Assembly (NCBI GenBank): GCA_041398785.1
Contig: JAWKUA010000007.1
Coordinates: 236,971-300,970 of the forward strand
DNA length: 64,000 nucleotides
Source of the DNA: Planctomycetaceae bacterium
GTDB lineage: Bacteria; Planctomycetota; Planctomycetia; Planctomycetales; Planctomycetaceae
Reading direction: 5' to 3'
The position numbers were made by a program, and so were the translations under genes. The notes below the pieces were generated by a model. That model worked only from the letters and a program-made list of their open reading frames with translations. It ran no database searches and was not told the DNA's origin. Shown here piece by piece: positions 55,051 to 64,000 of the stretch. How positions within the stretch are numbered: position 1 is the stretch's first letter; every line of letters begins with the position of its first letter.

Positions 55051-55377
55051 TTAGCTGCCGTCACCAGTGTATTCGCCTGCATTACCCGCATGTCGCCTCC
55101 ATGCGTTCGCGATTTTTTCGCTCGCTTCCATTTCGGCGGCGGCGATCTTCTGCTTCGCTTGTGTTTCCGCATTCGTAACCTGTAGCTTGCGAGCAGCCAC
55201 TACGTCAGCCTGTGCTTTGGCGACATCAGCCTGCGCCTTGAGCTTCGCCGGCAGACTCGATCTTGCCTCGCCTTCTGACACTGCCGACAAGTTCGATGTT
55301 TCGTCGCCTGTTGCCTGAACACCACGGCCGCAATCGGACCGGTGACCGGATGAACCCCAGCAGGGATCGTCGTCCAT
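55051..55377 (-). pseudogene. Coiled-coil fragment of kinase-WD40 locus
   Basis: One frame reads ATGDETSNLSAVSEGEARSS, LKAQADVAKAQADVVAARKL and NAETQAKQKIAAAEMEASEK: a clear alternating Ala/Lys/Gln coiled coil. The kinase ORF must switch into it near 55300. It degenerates near 55100; further coil segments (EAKVKLKNAQAAADAAK and QVQAERLAESGGDLK) sit in different frames between 54880 and 55050. At least four shifts are therefore packed into about 700 bp. Either sequence errors or decay. Confidence 0.7.
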
Positions 55378-57376
55378 TTTTGAGCACCCCGCGGCGGCGT
55401 TTGGCTTTTGTCAGCTTTGCACTCAGCGATTCGAAGTCCTTGCCCGCCTGGTCCTGGACAAGCTGCAGCCCGAGGTCGTAGTCGCCTCGATCGTACGCCA
55501 GTTGGCTGTACTTCAACTGAGCTTCGTGCAGACCCTTTCGAGCGTAGAAGTTGTCGTCCCAGCCGACCAGAGCTTCGCGATACAGAGCGGTGGCCGTCTG
55601 ATAGTCGCTGTATTCTTTGGACTTGGCGGTTTCCGCTTTCCGGACCAGCTCGTCCGCGCGATCGCCCAGGTGCCGACTTTCTTCGTGCTGCTGGTAGGCT
55701 CGCACGGCCACCTGGAACTCCTGAACGCTTTGGTAGCGGTCTTCCGGTTCCGACTCCATGGCCCGCCGCGCGATGTCCAGCAATTCGCTTTCGATATTCG
55801 TATCGCGGATTTCGTTGGGACGGACGACGGCGTCAATGATCTTGATGATGGTGGTCTTGGAAGCGCCGCTCGGCGGAGCCGGGAATTCATGCGGAGGCAG
55901 CCCGGTGACGATTTCAAACAGGATGGCTCCCAGCAGATAGATATCGCTGTGCTTGCCGATTTTTTCCGGCGGGCCGGCCCACAGTTCCGGCGACATATAC
56001 GCCGGAGTTCCGGCACCGAACGAAGTGGACGTGGTCGCGAACTTCGTCTGCCCGGAATCCGGAGCGGGAATCGCCAGACCCCAGTCCAGCACGACAACTT
56101 CGCCGAATTCGCCCAGCATGATATTTTCGGGCTTCAGGTCGCGGTTGATGACGCCGTTGTGGTGAGCGTACGCGACCGCATCAGCAACCTTCAGCAGGAC
56201 TTCCAGGTTCTCTTCTTCGGTCATCTCCGTGATGTGCTTGTTCCACGGTTTCCCTTCCACCTGCTTCATGGAATAGAACGGAATTCCCGCGTCCGTCTGA
56301 CACAGGTCGTGGATCGGCACGATGTTCGGGTGGACCAGATTGGCGGTCACCAGAGCTTCCGACAGAAACATCTCGCGGCGCTGCCGAGTCATCTGACTCA
56401 TGCGGCCGCTTTTTGCCATCTGCTTCTTTTCGGCTTCGGTCAGCGGTTTCAGAGTCTTGATCGCCAGTTGTCGAGCGAGCGATGTCTGCCGCGCGATGTA
56501 GACGATCCCCATACCGCCTTCGGCCAGCTTTTCGATGATTTCGTAGTCGGCGTCGGGAGCCTGCGAGAACGGTTCATCCCCCTTCACCGGCCGGTTGCGA
56601 ATCCGCAGAGATCGGTCGAGCCCGTGCCGCGACGACTTACCCATCAGCGACTTCAGACTGGAATGCTCGGCAACCGCCTCGTCACCGTCGTCGTCGTCGT
56701 CCAGCATGTCTTCATCGATTCGATTGCCCATCGATTCGTTGAAGATTGTCGTTTCGTTGTCGATGGCCCCGTCATCCATCACGGTGCCGGCGGACGCGGC
56801 ATCGGACGCTTCAGGACGACCGGGGACAACCGTGTCCATTTCGGCGAAATCATCGTCCGCGAATTCATCGACAGCATCCACGTCATCCGTGGCCGACGGA
56901 ACGAATGTCTTTGCCGTGTCCCCGCCGACAAATTGTTTTTCGTCCGCGGATTCAGCCGGAGCCGCCGGATCGGGGAGCATCGTGCCGTGAGGCTCGGACG
57001 TCTTCTTTTGACGCGAACCGGATGGTGTCTTTTCGACGCTGTCATCGAATCGATCGGGCACGTGTCCGTGAGTGATCGGGTCGAGCGTTCCGTCATCAAT
57101 GGCGGCCTCACCGGAATCGAAACTTTCATCCGATGCGTCCCCGTCTGCGCCGGCCAGCGCTCCCGCGTCCGGAGGCAGCATTGTCCCGGTTCCGGGCGCC
57201 GGTTTGGATGATTTGCCAGGCTTTGTCTTCGCCGGAGGTTCCGGTTCGGCCGGCGACTGCGCGACGGCGTCGGGAACCTCGGCAGAGGCATCGTCGCCGA
57301 GATCCGGAACCAGCGTTTCACCAACACCCGGAGCCGGCTGCTGTTCGTCGTCGTCATCGGAGAACCAGTCGATCAC
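55226..57376 (-). CDS. Ser/Thr protein kinase part of kinase-WD40 locus
   Basis: 716 residues. The first 270 are acidic low complexity with repeated motif GETLVPD / GTMLPPD / GTMLPDP. The kinase domain is at about 278-560: glycine loop LAEGGMGIVYIARQ, Lys307 (LAIKTLKP), catalytic loop INRDLKPENIM (HRD His replaced by Asn, Asp413 kept), DWG at 431-433 in place of DFG, GTPAYMSPE and DIYLLGAILFEIVTG. A TPR-like segment follows (TALYREALVGWDDNFYARKG), then the frame drifts (from about 55300) into a Pro/Arg-rich tail ending at 55226. An upstream piece at 57384-57617 supplies the real N-terminus after a shift at about 57430. The PEN, APE and regulatory features are intact. Confidence 0.85.
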   Translation of the reverse strand: MIDWFSDDDDEQQPAPGVGETLVPDLGDDASAEVPDAVAQSPAEPEPPAKTKPGKSSKPAPGTGTMLPPDAGALAGADGDASDESFDSGEAAIDDGTLDPITHGHVPDRFDDSVEKTPSGSRQKKTSEPHGTMLPDPAAPAESADEKQFVGGDTAKTFVPSATDDVDAVDEFADDDFAEMDTVVPGRPEASDAASAGTVMDDGAIDNETTIFNESMGNRIDEDMLDDDDDGDEAVAEHSSLKSLMGKSSRHGLDRSLRIRNRPVKGDEPFSQAPDADYEIIEKLAEGGMGIVYIARQTSLARQLAIKTLKPLTEAEKKQMAKSGRMSQMTRQRREMFLSEALVTANLVHPNIVPIHDLCQTDAGIPFYSMKQVEGKPWNKHITEMTEEENLEVLLKVADAVAYAHHNGVINRDLKPENIMLGEFGEVVVLDWGLAIPAPDSGQTKFATTSTSFGAGTPAYMSPELWAGPPEKIGKHSDIYLLGAILFEIVTGLPPHEFPAPPSGASKTTIIKIIDAVVRPNEIRDTNIESELLDIARRAMESEPEDRYQSVQEFQVAVRAYQQHEESRHLGDRADELVRKAETAKSKEYSDYQTATALYREALVGWDDNFYARKGLHEAQLKYSQLAYDRGDYDLGLQLVQDQAGKDFESLSAKLTKAKRRRGVLKNGRRSLLGFIRSPVRLRPWCSGNRRRNIELVGSVRRRGKIESAGEAQGAG

Positions 57377-57383
57377 GTCGTCA

Positions 57384-57617
57384 TCATCGACCGCCGGCGC
57401 CGGAGCGCCTTTTGTGTCGTCGACGAAGCCGCACGTCGGAATCCGAGACTTCTTCGTCAGGTGACTGCAGAAAATCGTCGTCCGTGGCGGACGGAACGTC
57501 GCCGGGGTCGGGAACCAGCGTTTCGCCCATGCCGGCGGCGAGTGCCTCGTCGGCCTTCTGCTTAGGCTGTTTTCCGTCTGCGCCGTCTTGCTTCTTCTTC
57601 TTTTTCCAGCCGAACAT
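57384..57617 (-). pseudogene. N-terminal fragment of kinase-WD40 protein
   Basis: 77-residue ORF MFGWKKKKKQDGADGKQPKQ onward, including GMGETLVPDPGDVPSATDDD, the same GETLVPD motif as the kinase ORF. It must shift at about 57425-57440 (after DSD) into the frame reading GFVDDTKGAPAPAVDDDD and then the kinase ORF. It gives the natural start codon of the full protein and is listed separately because the frame is interrupted. Confidence 0.75.
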
Positions 57618-57728
57618 GACTCAGTGCCTCGCTATTGGCGACCGTTCGAATCGAAGTTGTGTTCAGTTTGTTGGCAGCGGCCACAGCCACGCGGTGCCGC
57701 TGATCTGGTGTCCCGATCAATCGGGCGG

Positions 57729-60700
57729 TTATGTTTGACGTGAGGTTGTCGAATCACAGTGCTGCAGTGCGTCTTCATCCGCCGTACCTGCGCCGGAGTT
57801 CAACGGGGCATCGTTCCACGAAATTCGTCGAAGCCGCCGGGCGACGCGCGAAAGTCCCGGCGTTTCCAGTTCACGCTGCCCCTGACGCAGCCTTGCCAGC
57901 CGGCGACTTGTCAGGAACGCAATTCCCGCAGTTCCCGCCGCGACCTCAGCTGCGGTCACCGATTCATTCGTTGCGGAAGTCTGTTCCGTGTCCGCGGACG
58001 GAATCGCCGGGGCGATACGGGAGTCTTCCCCGAATGTTACCGGAACCGAATCCTGGTCGACCGGTCCGCGTTCTGACACGACAGCCGCCTTGTCGTCGTG
58101 CTCAATCCGCGTCGGATCAATCTGCGACATGTCGCCGTCCGCTGCGTCGTCCGCGCCGCCGGAATTGATGTGATCCGGCGTTTCCGGAACAAGCTGGAAG
58201 TCTTCCTGCACATCCAGTTTCAGATCATCCAGATCGTCCGGCAGCGTATCGGAGAGGACTCCCGGCAGGCCGCCGATAATTTCGAATTCGATCACCGGAC
58301 GCTTAATCTTCTGCCCGCCGGTATCGATGATCAGCAGAACCTTGTAGCCGGTTCCGTCCTGGAATTCGGGATTGCCTTCGATCAGTTTTTCCAGAGCGTC
58401 GACACCTTCAAACTCGCTGTCGCTGACATGATCCTTCAGCGTCGTCGTGGAACCGTCCGGGAACTCACGGATGAACTGATAGTAGACGTCCGATCCGGCC
58501 GTTGAGGAGACCGATCCGGCCTGCTCTTCGACAAACGTGATCGGCGGAATGATGGTCACCGGCGCTTCCAGAGCGACAATCGGAGCCGGCGTCACCACAA
58601 GTTCCGGCGGCGGTGTGAACAGTCCGGTCGGCGGCGTCACGGGGATTCGGAACAGGACTCGACCGTTCTCCAGTTCCAGGATCGGATTGTCCGCGCTTGC
58701 ACTGCTTTGTGACAGGAACGGGTCTTCGCCGGTGTCCAGGTCGTCGGTCGAAGAGATCCGCCTGCCGGGGACGGATTCGGTGACACTTTGAGTCACCTGG
58801 CCGCCTCGCACTTCGATCGAATCGTGCTGCGATACGGAAAACGTCACGGTAATCCCTCGCAGCGCTGCGTTGCGAAACTCCGTCATTTCCGCGTTGCTGT
58901 ACACATGAGCGATCTGGTAGCCCTGGCCGCCGCCGAGAAATCCTCCCTCATCAACATAGAATGTCTGATACCGATTCGAAGTCACGTCGTTGACATCGCC
59001 CGTCGGTGTGTTGTTGAAAACGATGCCTTCGAAACTCGCGGACAGGATGCCTTCGCCGTCGATGCGGTCGAACCAGTCGATGTCCAGACGCAGGTTCTGT
59101 TCACCGGCGACGCCAATCACGACGAAGAACGAATTCAGGAAGAACGGGTCCGTCGTGGAGGACCCCGGCAGGACAATGCGCTTGTTGTCAATCCCCGCGC
59201 CGGGAAACCCGATGTTGATCGGGTCGGCCGTGTAAATGAAGAACGCCGTGCCGCCGACTCCGGGGAACGGTCGGCGGGCAAACTGATGAGCGACGCCTCC
59301 GTCCGTGCTGACCGTGACAGTGCCTTCGAAGATGACGCGACCGGTCGCGGAATTCGGGACTTCGTCGCCCATGGAATCGACTTCAAGCGGCGCTTCAGTG
59401 GTGATTGACAGCCGGTCCGAGGTGACATCGAAGGATTGCGTCAGGTTTTCGTCCGTGGAAATCGTGATTCCGTCGCCGATCGTAATGTTGCCGGTCTTCG
59501 ACACCAGATTGATCGATTCGCCATCCGTTGCCGAAGAGCTGTCGACGACTGTTCCCACTGCCAGCACATCGGCGAGAATCGCCAGATCTGCATCGGCGAT
59601 GATTTCCACATCCGACGCTTCGTTGGCCATGACACCAATGCCGTCGCCGTCGCTGCCGTCCGTGATTCGCACCGTTCCGCCGGCGTGAAGAACAATCTGC
59701 CGGTTGGTCCCGGTCGTCGTCAGGTCGTCAAGTTCTGCGATCGTGACGGAATCGCCGGCCGGGCTGGTTGTCGAATTGAAGTTGACCTGTCTGGCGTTGA
59801 CGGCAACCGTCAGTTCGGCCACGTTGCCGATTGTGATGTCGTCGACTTCGTTGATGTAAATTCCGTTCACGCTTTCCGCTGCAAGAACATCCACCGCCGT
59901 ATCAATCGCCCCCGGATTCGCGGCCGCAGTCGTCACGGCCGTGATGGGATCGATTGTGCCAATGTCACCAGCGCCAATCGTCCCGCCGGCCCGCAGGCTG
60001 AGCGTCGTGGCTGCGACGTTCGGACCAACGCCGTTGTTGTCAACGACGTCGGCACCGGCTTCGATCGCCACGTTGGCGGCGGTAATCTCAGCCAGCCGAA
60101 CAGTACCGGTTGCCTGTAGAAGCACGTCTCCACCGGCTTGCGTCTGTGTAGTGCCCAACATCGTGATGTCGCGCGTGGCGGTCAGCAGAATGTCGCCGGT
60201 TGCTGTCAGGATATCGGCGTTCTGCAGAATGTCGTTGCCGGACGTGACACCGATGTCGCCGTCGCCGCTGACGTCGATGTTGGCGTTCAGAGTGATGTCG
60301 GTGGCAGCGGTCAGCAGGACGTCACCGTCGACGGTGCTGATGCCGGTCAGGTCGAGATCCGCGTCGGCCAGCGTGATGCTGCCGGCAAGTGCATTCAGAA
60401 AAACCGTGCCGCTTCCCGCGGTGCGAATGTCGTCTGCGGCCGTGATGTTGTCGGCTGCGATCAGCGTGATGTGACCAGTACCGCTCTGCACATCGGTATT
60501 CAGAACCACGTCGCTGCCGGCACCACGGGCTTCCAGCAGCACGTCGCCGGTGCCGTTGGCGTCGATGCCGATCCCGTCGCCGTCACCTCCTTCATTGACA
60601 GTGATCGTACCGTTCTCCGCGATGACTTTGATCGGACCGTTGAGCGTCGTCGTCAAATCGGCGAGTTCGCTGAGTGTGTCCGTCGCGCTGACGGCTGTCG

Positions 60701-63700
60701 TTGTCGAGTTGAAGCGCACCTGCTCCACGTCAACGTTGACAGTGACGGCCACGACAAAGTCCACCGTGATGTTGGTTCCGGCGGTCGCTTCCCGAACGTG
60801 AACGCCTTCCGCCGACTGAGCGGCGATGACGGCGACTTCCGTGTCAATCGCGTTCGCGTTGCGTGTCGCGTCGCCGTTGAGAATATCCGCGTCGCCGATG
60901 CGGCCGGTGCCGTTCGAGTCACTGTCCGCGACCATGCGGACGTTGGTCGCTCGCAGATTCGTGCGGTCATTGGCCGTCAGAGCGTCGAAGGCCGCGTTGG
61001 TATCCAGAATGTCCAGCCCCGCGTCGAGCGAGATCGTGCCGGTTGCTCCGCTCGCGGAGACCAGACCCAGCGAAATCGTGCGACCCGCGCTGATGATGAC
61101 GTTTCCGTTACCGGTGCTGGTCGTCGTCACCGGAGCCGGGTCGGCGGTGGCCAGCATCGTCACGTCGCGAGTCGCCGAAATCAGAACATCGCCGGTGGCC
61201 GTCGTGATGTCTTCGTTCTGCAGCACGTCGTTGCCCGCGATGACGCCGATGTCGCCGTTGCCGCTGACTTCGACGTTCGCGTTCAGAGTGATGTCGATGG
61301 CGGACGTCAGCAGCACGTCGCCATTGGCGGTGCTGATGCCGGTGCCATCAAGGTCTGCATCGTTGAGCATGATGCTGCCCGTCACGGCGTTCAGAAAGAC
61401 GCTGCCGGTTCCGGCGGTGCGGACGTCGTCTGCGGCCGTGATACTGTCAGCAGCGAGAATCGTGATGTGTCCTGTGCCGCTCTGGACGTCGGTGTTCAGG
61501 ATCACATCGCTGCCGGCAGTGCGGGCTTCCAGCAGGATGTCGCCTGTGCCGTTCGCGTCGATTCCCAGGCCGTCGGCGTCGAGTCCGTCGTTGACAATGA
61601 TCGTGCCGGCCAGTGCGACGAGCTTGATCGGACCGTTGAGTGTCGTGGTGAGATCGTCGAGTGTGGCCAGCGTGTCCGTTGCCTGGACGGGCGTCGTCGT
61701 CGAATTGAAGTTCACCTGTTCCACGTCGACCGTCACCGTCACGGCGGCAACGTTGTCGATCGTGATGTCGCCGCCGGAGATCGCTTCCTGAACGTAAATC
61801 CCTTCGGCCGACAGCGCCGCCAGCACGTCGACTTCCGTATCAATCGCGTTGACGTTGCGCGTGGCGTCACCGTTCAGAAGATCCGCGTCGCCGATGCGAC
61901 CTGTGTTATTGGCATCGCTGTCGGCCACCATTCGCAGGCTGGCAGCTCGCACGTTGACGCGATCGGTTCCCGAAATCGCGTCGAAAGCGGCGTTCGCATC
62001 CAGAATGTGCAGACCCCCGGCCAGCGCAACTGTTCCCGTGGTGCTCGCGTCCACGAGCCCGAGCGAAATTGTGCGTCCGGCTTCGATCAGGATGTTGCCG
62101 TCGCCGGTGCTTGTTGTCGTGGTGGCGGGAGCGGCCGTCGCCAGCATTGTCACATCGCGAGTGGCGGTGATCAGAATGTCGCCGGTTGAAGTCAGGATAT
62201 CGGCGTTCTGCAGAATGTCGTTGCCGGACGTGACACCGATGTCGCCGTCGCCGCTGACGTCGATGTTGGCGTTCAGAGTGATGTCGGTGGCAGCGGTCAG
62301 CAGGACGTCGCCGTCGACGGTGCTGATGCCGGTCAGGTCGAGATCCGCGTCGGCCAGCGTGATGCTGCCGGCAAGTGCATTCAGAAAGACCGTGCCGCTT
62401 CCAGCCGTGCGGATGTCGTCTGCGGCGGTGATGCTGTCGGCTGCGAGAAGCGTGATGTGGCCAGTACCGCTCTGCACATCGGTATTCAGAATCACGTCGC
62501 TGCCGGCACCGCGAGCTTCCAGCAGGATGTCGCCCGTGCCGTGGGCGGTGACTCCGATTGCGTCGCTTCCGCCGTTGATCGTCAGTGAACCGGCTTTCGT
62601 CACGACTTTGATCGGACCGTTGTTCGTTGTCGTCAGGTCTTCCAGTGAGTCCGTCGTGCGAGTTTCTGCGACCAGCGTCGTCGTGCTGTTGAAGTTCACC
62701 TGCTCCGGCATGTCCACGTTGACCGTGACCGCACCCACCGTGTCGACCACCAGAGCATTCGTTTCACAGATGTAGATCCCTTCCGCCGCCAGTGCTGCCA
62801 GTGTGTCGACATCCGTATCGATCGCGTTGACGTTGTCGGCCGGGACGCCGTTCAGATTGTCGTGGTTGCCGATCAGACCACCGGCGACCAGGCTGAGCGT
62901 CATGGCTGCAACATTCAGCGAAGAAGCGTTGGCGTCGATGATGTCACCGCCGGCCGTCAGTGCCACGTTCGTCGATGTGATCAGACCCAGAGTCAGATCA
63001 CCGGCGATGGCAGTACCCGTGACTTCGCCGCCGGTGGCCGTAACGTCCGTGCCGTTGGCCATCGTCCAGTCGCGTCCGGCCTGCACCAGCACATCGCCGC
63101 CGGTTGTGATGTCGCCGGTGGCGGTGTGCAGAATGTCTCGTGCCGCGATCAGGCCGACGTCGCCGGTCGTGCTGGTGACGCTCATTGTCAGCCGAATGTC
63201 CTGAGCGGAACTCAGCAGCACATCGCCGTCGACCGTCGTGATCGTGCCGTCGACGTTGATGCCGTCGACTTCCGGACCGACAACATCGCCGTCGGTGCCG
63301 TTGGCGGCCGTGAAGAAGACGGTGCCCGCGCCGGAGGTCGAGAGTGACGCATTCAGATCGACGTCGTCACCGGCGTTCAGAGTGATGTGACCACTGCCGG
63401 AGCTGACCTGAGCGTTTACGATGACGTCGCTGGCAGATCCTCGAGCTTCCAGCAGGATGTCGCCCGTTCCACTGGCGGTGACGCCGATCGTGTCCGATCC
63501 GCCGCTGATGGTCAGCGAACCGGCTTTCGCCACGACTTTGATTGGACCGTTATTCGTTGTCGTCAGGTCTTCCAGGGCATCCGTTGTGCGTGATTCAGGA
63601 ATGGCGCTGACTGTGCTGTTGAAGTTGACTTGTTGAGTCATGTCGACGTTGACCGTGACGGCCGCCACAGTGTCGATCACCAGGGCGTCCATTTCGCAAA

Positions 63701-64000
63701 TATAGATTCCGTCAACCGCCGTCGCCGCCAGCGTGGTGACCTGTGTGTCGATCGCGTTGACGTTGACAGTCGGCGTGCCGTTAGCGTTGTCGTGGTTGCC
63801 GATCAAACCGCCCGCTCGCAGACTGAGCGCTACGGCGTCAACGTTCAGTAACGCTGCGTTGCCATCGATGATGTCGTTTCCGGCCGTCAGGGCGACGTTG
63901 GTCGACGTGATCAGGGCCAGAGTCAGGTCGCCGGTCAGCGCCTTGCCGTCGACTTCGCCGCCGGTCGCGGTGATCGAAGTGCCGTCCGCCATTGTCCAGT
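57729..64000 (-). CDS. Giant tandem-repeat surface protein, N-terminus off window
   Basis: At least 2090 residues with no start inside the window. The apparent ATG at 63992 sits within a repeat (DNA reads on into W-T-M-A-D-G-T, like the internal WTMANGT), so it is not the start. Long beta-helical-type modules of about 310-330 residues recur: AGGLIGNHDN, GIYICE, VNVDM/VNFNSTTT, TTNNGPIKVV, SGGSDTIGVTA, GTGDILLEARGAGSDV, TGHITLLAADSITAADDIR. The composition is Gly/Ala/Thr/Asp/Val-rich, typical of autotransporter/filamentous adhesins. The C-terminal 350 residues include a Pro-rich stretch, an acidic region, a possible hydrophobic segment (AAEVAAGTAGIAFLTS) and an Arg-rich tail. Probably cell-surface or adhesive. 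Long plus-strand ORFs are shadows. Confidence 0.9.
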   Translation of the reverse strand, partial: WTMADGTSITATGGEVDGKALTGDLTLALITSTNVALTAGNDIIDGNAALLNVDAVALSLRAGGLIGNHDNANGTPTVNVNAIDTQVTTLAATAVDGIYICEMDALVIDTVAAVTVNVDMTQQVNFNSTVSAIPESRTTDALEDLTTTNNGPIKVVAKAGSLTISGGSDTIGVTASGTGDILLEARGSASDVIVNAQVSSGSGHITLNAGDDVDLNASLSTSGAGTVFFTAANGTDGDVVGPEVDGINVDGTITTVDGDVLLSSAQDIRLTMSVTSTTGDVGLIAARDILHTATGDITTGGDVLVQAGRDWTMANGTDVTATGGEVTGTAIAGDLTLGLITSTNVALTAGGDIIDANASSLNVAAMTLSLVAGGLIGNHDNLNGVPADNVNAIDTDVDTLAALAAEGIYICETNALVVDTVGAVTVNVDMPEQVNFNSTTTLVAETRTTDSLEDLTTTNNGPIKVVTKAGSLTINGGSDAIGVTAHGTGDILLEARGAGSDVILNTDVQSGTGHITLLAADSITAADDIRTAGSGTVFLNALAGSITLADADLDLTGISTVDGDVLLTAATDITLNANIDVSGDGDIGVTSGNDILQNADILTSTGDILITATRDVTMLATAAPATTTTSTGDGNILIEAGRTISLGLVDASTTGTVALAGGLHILDANAAFDAISGTDRVNVRAASLRMVADSDANNTGRIGDADLLNGDATRNVNAIDTEVDVLAALSAEGIYVQEAISGGDITIDNVAAVTVTVDVEQVNFNSTTTPVQATDTLATLDDLTTTLNGPIKLVALAGTIIVNDGLDADGLGIDANGTGDILLEARTAGSDVILNTDVQSGTGHITILAADSITAADDVRTAGTGSVFLNAVTGSIMLNDADLDGTGISTANGDVLLTSAIDITLNANVEVSGNGDIGVIAGNDVLQNEDITTATGDVLISATRDVTMLATADPAPVTTTSTGNGNVIISAGRTISLGLVSASGATGTISLDAGLDILDTNAAFDALTANDRTNLRATNVRMVADSDSNGTGRIGDADILNGDATRNANAIDTEVAVIAAQSAEGVHVREATAGTNITVDFVVAVTVNVDVEQVRFNSTTTAVSATDTLSELADLTTTLNGPIKVIAENGTITVNEGGDGDGIGIDANGTGDVLLEARGAGSDVVLNTDVQSGTGHITLIAADNITAADDIRTAGSGTVFLNALAGSITLADADLDLTGISTVDGDVLLTAATDITLNANIDVSGDGDIGVTSGNDILQNADILTATGDILLTATRDITMLGTTQTQAGGDVLLQATGTVRLAEITAANVAIEAGADVVDNNGVGPNVAATTLSLRAGGTIGAGDIGTIDPITAVTTAAANPGAIDTAVDVLAAESVNGIYINEVDDITIGNVAELTVAVNARQVNFNSTTSPAGDSVTIAELDDLTTTGTNRQIVLHAGGTVRITDGSDGDGIGVMANEASDVEIIADADLAILADVLAVGTVVDSSSATDGESINLVSKTGNITIGDGITISTDENLTQSFDVTSDRLSITTEAPLEVDSMGDEVPNSATGRVIFEGTVTVSTDGGVAHQFARRPFPGVGGTAFFIYTADPINIGFPGAGIDNKRIVLPGSSTTDPFFLNSFFVVIGVAGEQNLRLDIDWFDRIDGEGILSASFEGIVFNNTPTGDVNDVTSNRYQTFYVDEGGFLGGGQGYQIAHVYSNAEMTEFRNAALRGITVTFSVSQHDSIEVRGGQVTQSVTESVPGRRISSTDDLDTGEDPFLSQSSASADNPILELENGRVLFRIPVTPPTGLFTPPPELVVTPAPIVALEAPVTIIPPITFVEEQAGSVSSTAGSDVYYQFIREFPDGSTTTLKDHVSDSEFEGVDALEKLIEGNPEFQDGTGYKVLLIIDTGGQKIKRPVIEFEIIGGLPGVLSDTLPDDLDDLKLDVQEDFQLVPETPDHINSGGADDAADGDMSQIDPTRIEHDDKAAVVSERGPVDQDSVPVTFGEDSRIAPAIPSADTEQTSATNESVTAAEVAAGTAGIAFLTSRRLARLRQGQRELETPGLSRVARRLRRISWNDAPLNSGAGTADEDALQHCDSTTSRQT
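60180..62536. repeat. DNA-level near-identity of adhesin modules
   Basis: About 990-bp tandem modules. The stretch 60180-60550 is almost identical to 62160-62536 (offset 1986 bp, two modules), including over 200 bp with only isolated differences, whereas the intermediate module at about 61200 is clearly more diverged. This points to recent gene conversion or module duplication inside the gene and is a hazard for assembly. Confidence 0.8.

Noticed and set aside
55502..57211. 569-codon plus-strand open frame over the kinase
   Set aside because: Antisense to a clear kinase domain, with Phe/Arg/Asp-rich shadow composition. It lacks any domain.
60138..62189. 683-codon plus-strand open frame over the adhesin
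   Set aside because: Repetitive Arg/Val/Asp-rich peptide that mirrors the tandem modules of the minus-strand protein. No start signal or family features.
60180..62536. Possible CRISPR array
   Set aside because: Repeats are 990-bp modules in a single open frame, not short direct repeats with unique spacers. No cas genes are present.

Overview
The window looks like a chromosomal segment of a planctomycete (phylum Planctomycetota), GC-rich and with no rRNA or tRNA gene that I could see. Lineage markers: a DUF1559 pseudopilin-like protein ending in the H-x9-DG motif, a paired PSCyt1/DUF1549/DUF1553 cytochrome protein and DUF1501 protein, an FHA protein starting MLGEL, a giant Ser/Thr-kinase-WD40 locus, and interspersed palindromic repeats. 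Genus cannot be decided from the sequence.

Layout. 1-2393 (minus): partial DUF1559 protein, a repeat-rich gap, a small membrane protein. 2737-12247 (plus): polysaccharide cluster with asparagine synthase (asnB type), an exo-rhamnogalacturonan-lyase-like protein, a two-domain fused glycosyltransferase, a GT4 glycosyltransferase and a FemAB/GNAT protein, as in exosortase-associated exopolysaccharide loci, but without an exosortase here. 12930-28673: signalling island with a divergent CsrA-receiver fusion, three large CheB-CheR-PAS proteins (one also a hybrid histidine kinase, one a kinase, one with no kinase), a MASE1-PAS histidine kinase and an Rcp1-like receiver. No CheA, CheW or chemoreceptor is nearby. 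28772-32586 (minus): DUF1549/DUF1553 plus DUF1501 pair. 32970-42056: mixed housekeeping genes (short SecA-like ATPase, FHA protein, cyclophilin lipoprotein, HemB, nucleotidyltransferase-like protein, protein leucyl/arginyltransferase, MsrB-MsrA fusion). 42409-50204: export locus, a minus-strand operon of GAF-HlyD, HlyD and a PqqD-like/site-2-protease/lipoyl membrane protein, divergent from a TolC-like factor. 50372-51322: FHA protein. 51418-57617 (minus): kinase-coiled-coil-WD40 locus broken by a cluster of frameshifts. 57729-64000 (minus): giant tandem-repeat surface protein whose N-terminus lies beyond the window.

The most unusual items are the CsrA-H-box-receiver fusion at 12930-13661, the three CheB-CheR giants around it, the PqqD/site-2-protease export locus, and a 370-bp repeat present in two direct copies flanking the CsrA-receiver/CheB-CheR kinase pair. 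Several genes (FemAB, GAF-HlyD, HlyD, kinase-WD40) each need one or more single-base shifts to read as full family members. Residual assembly indels are therefore a real possibility and should be excluded before calling any of them pseudogenes.
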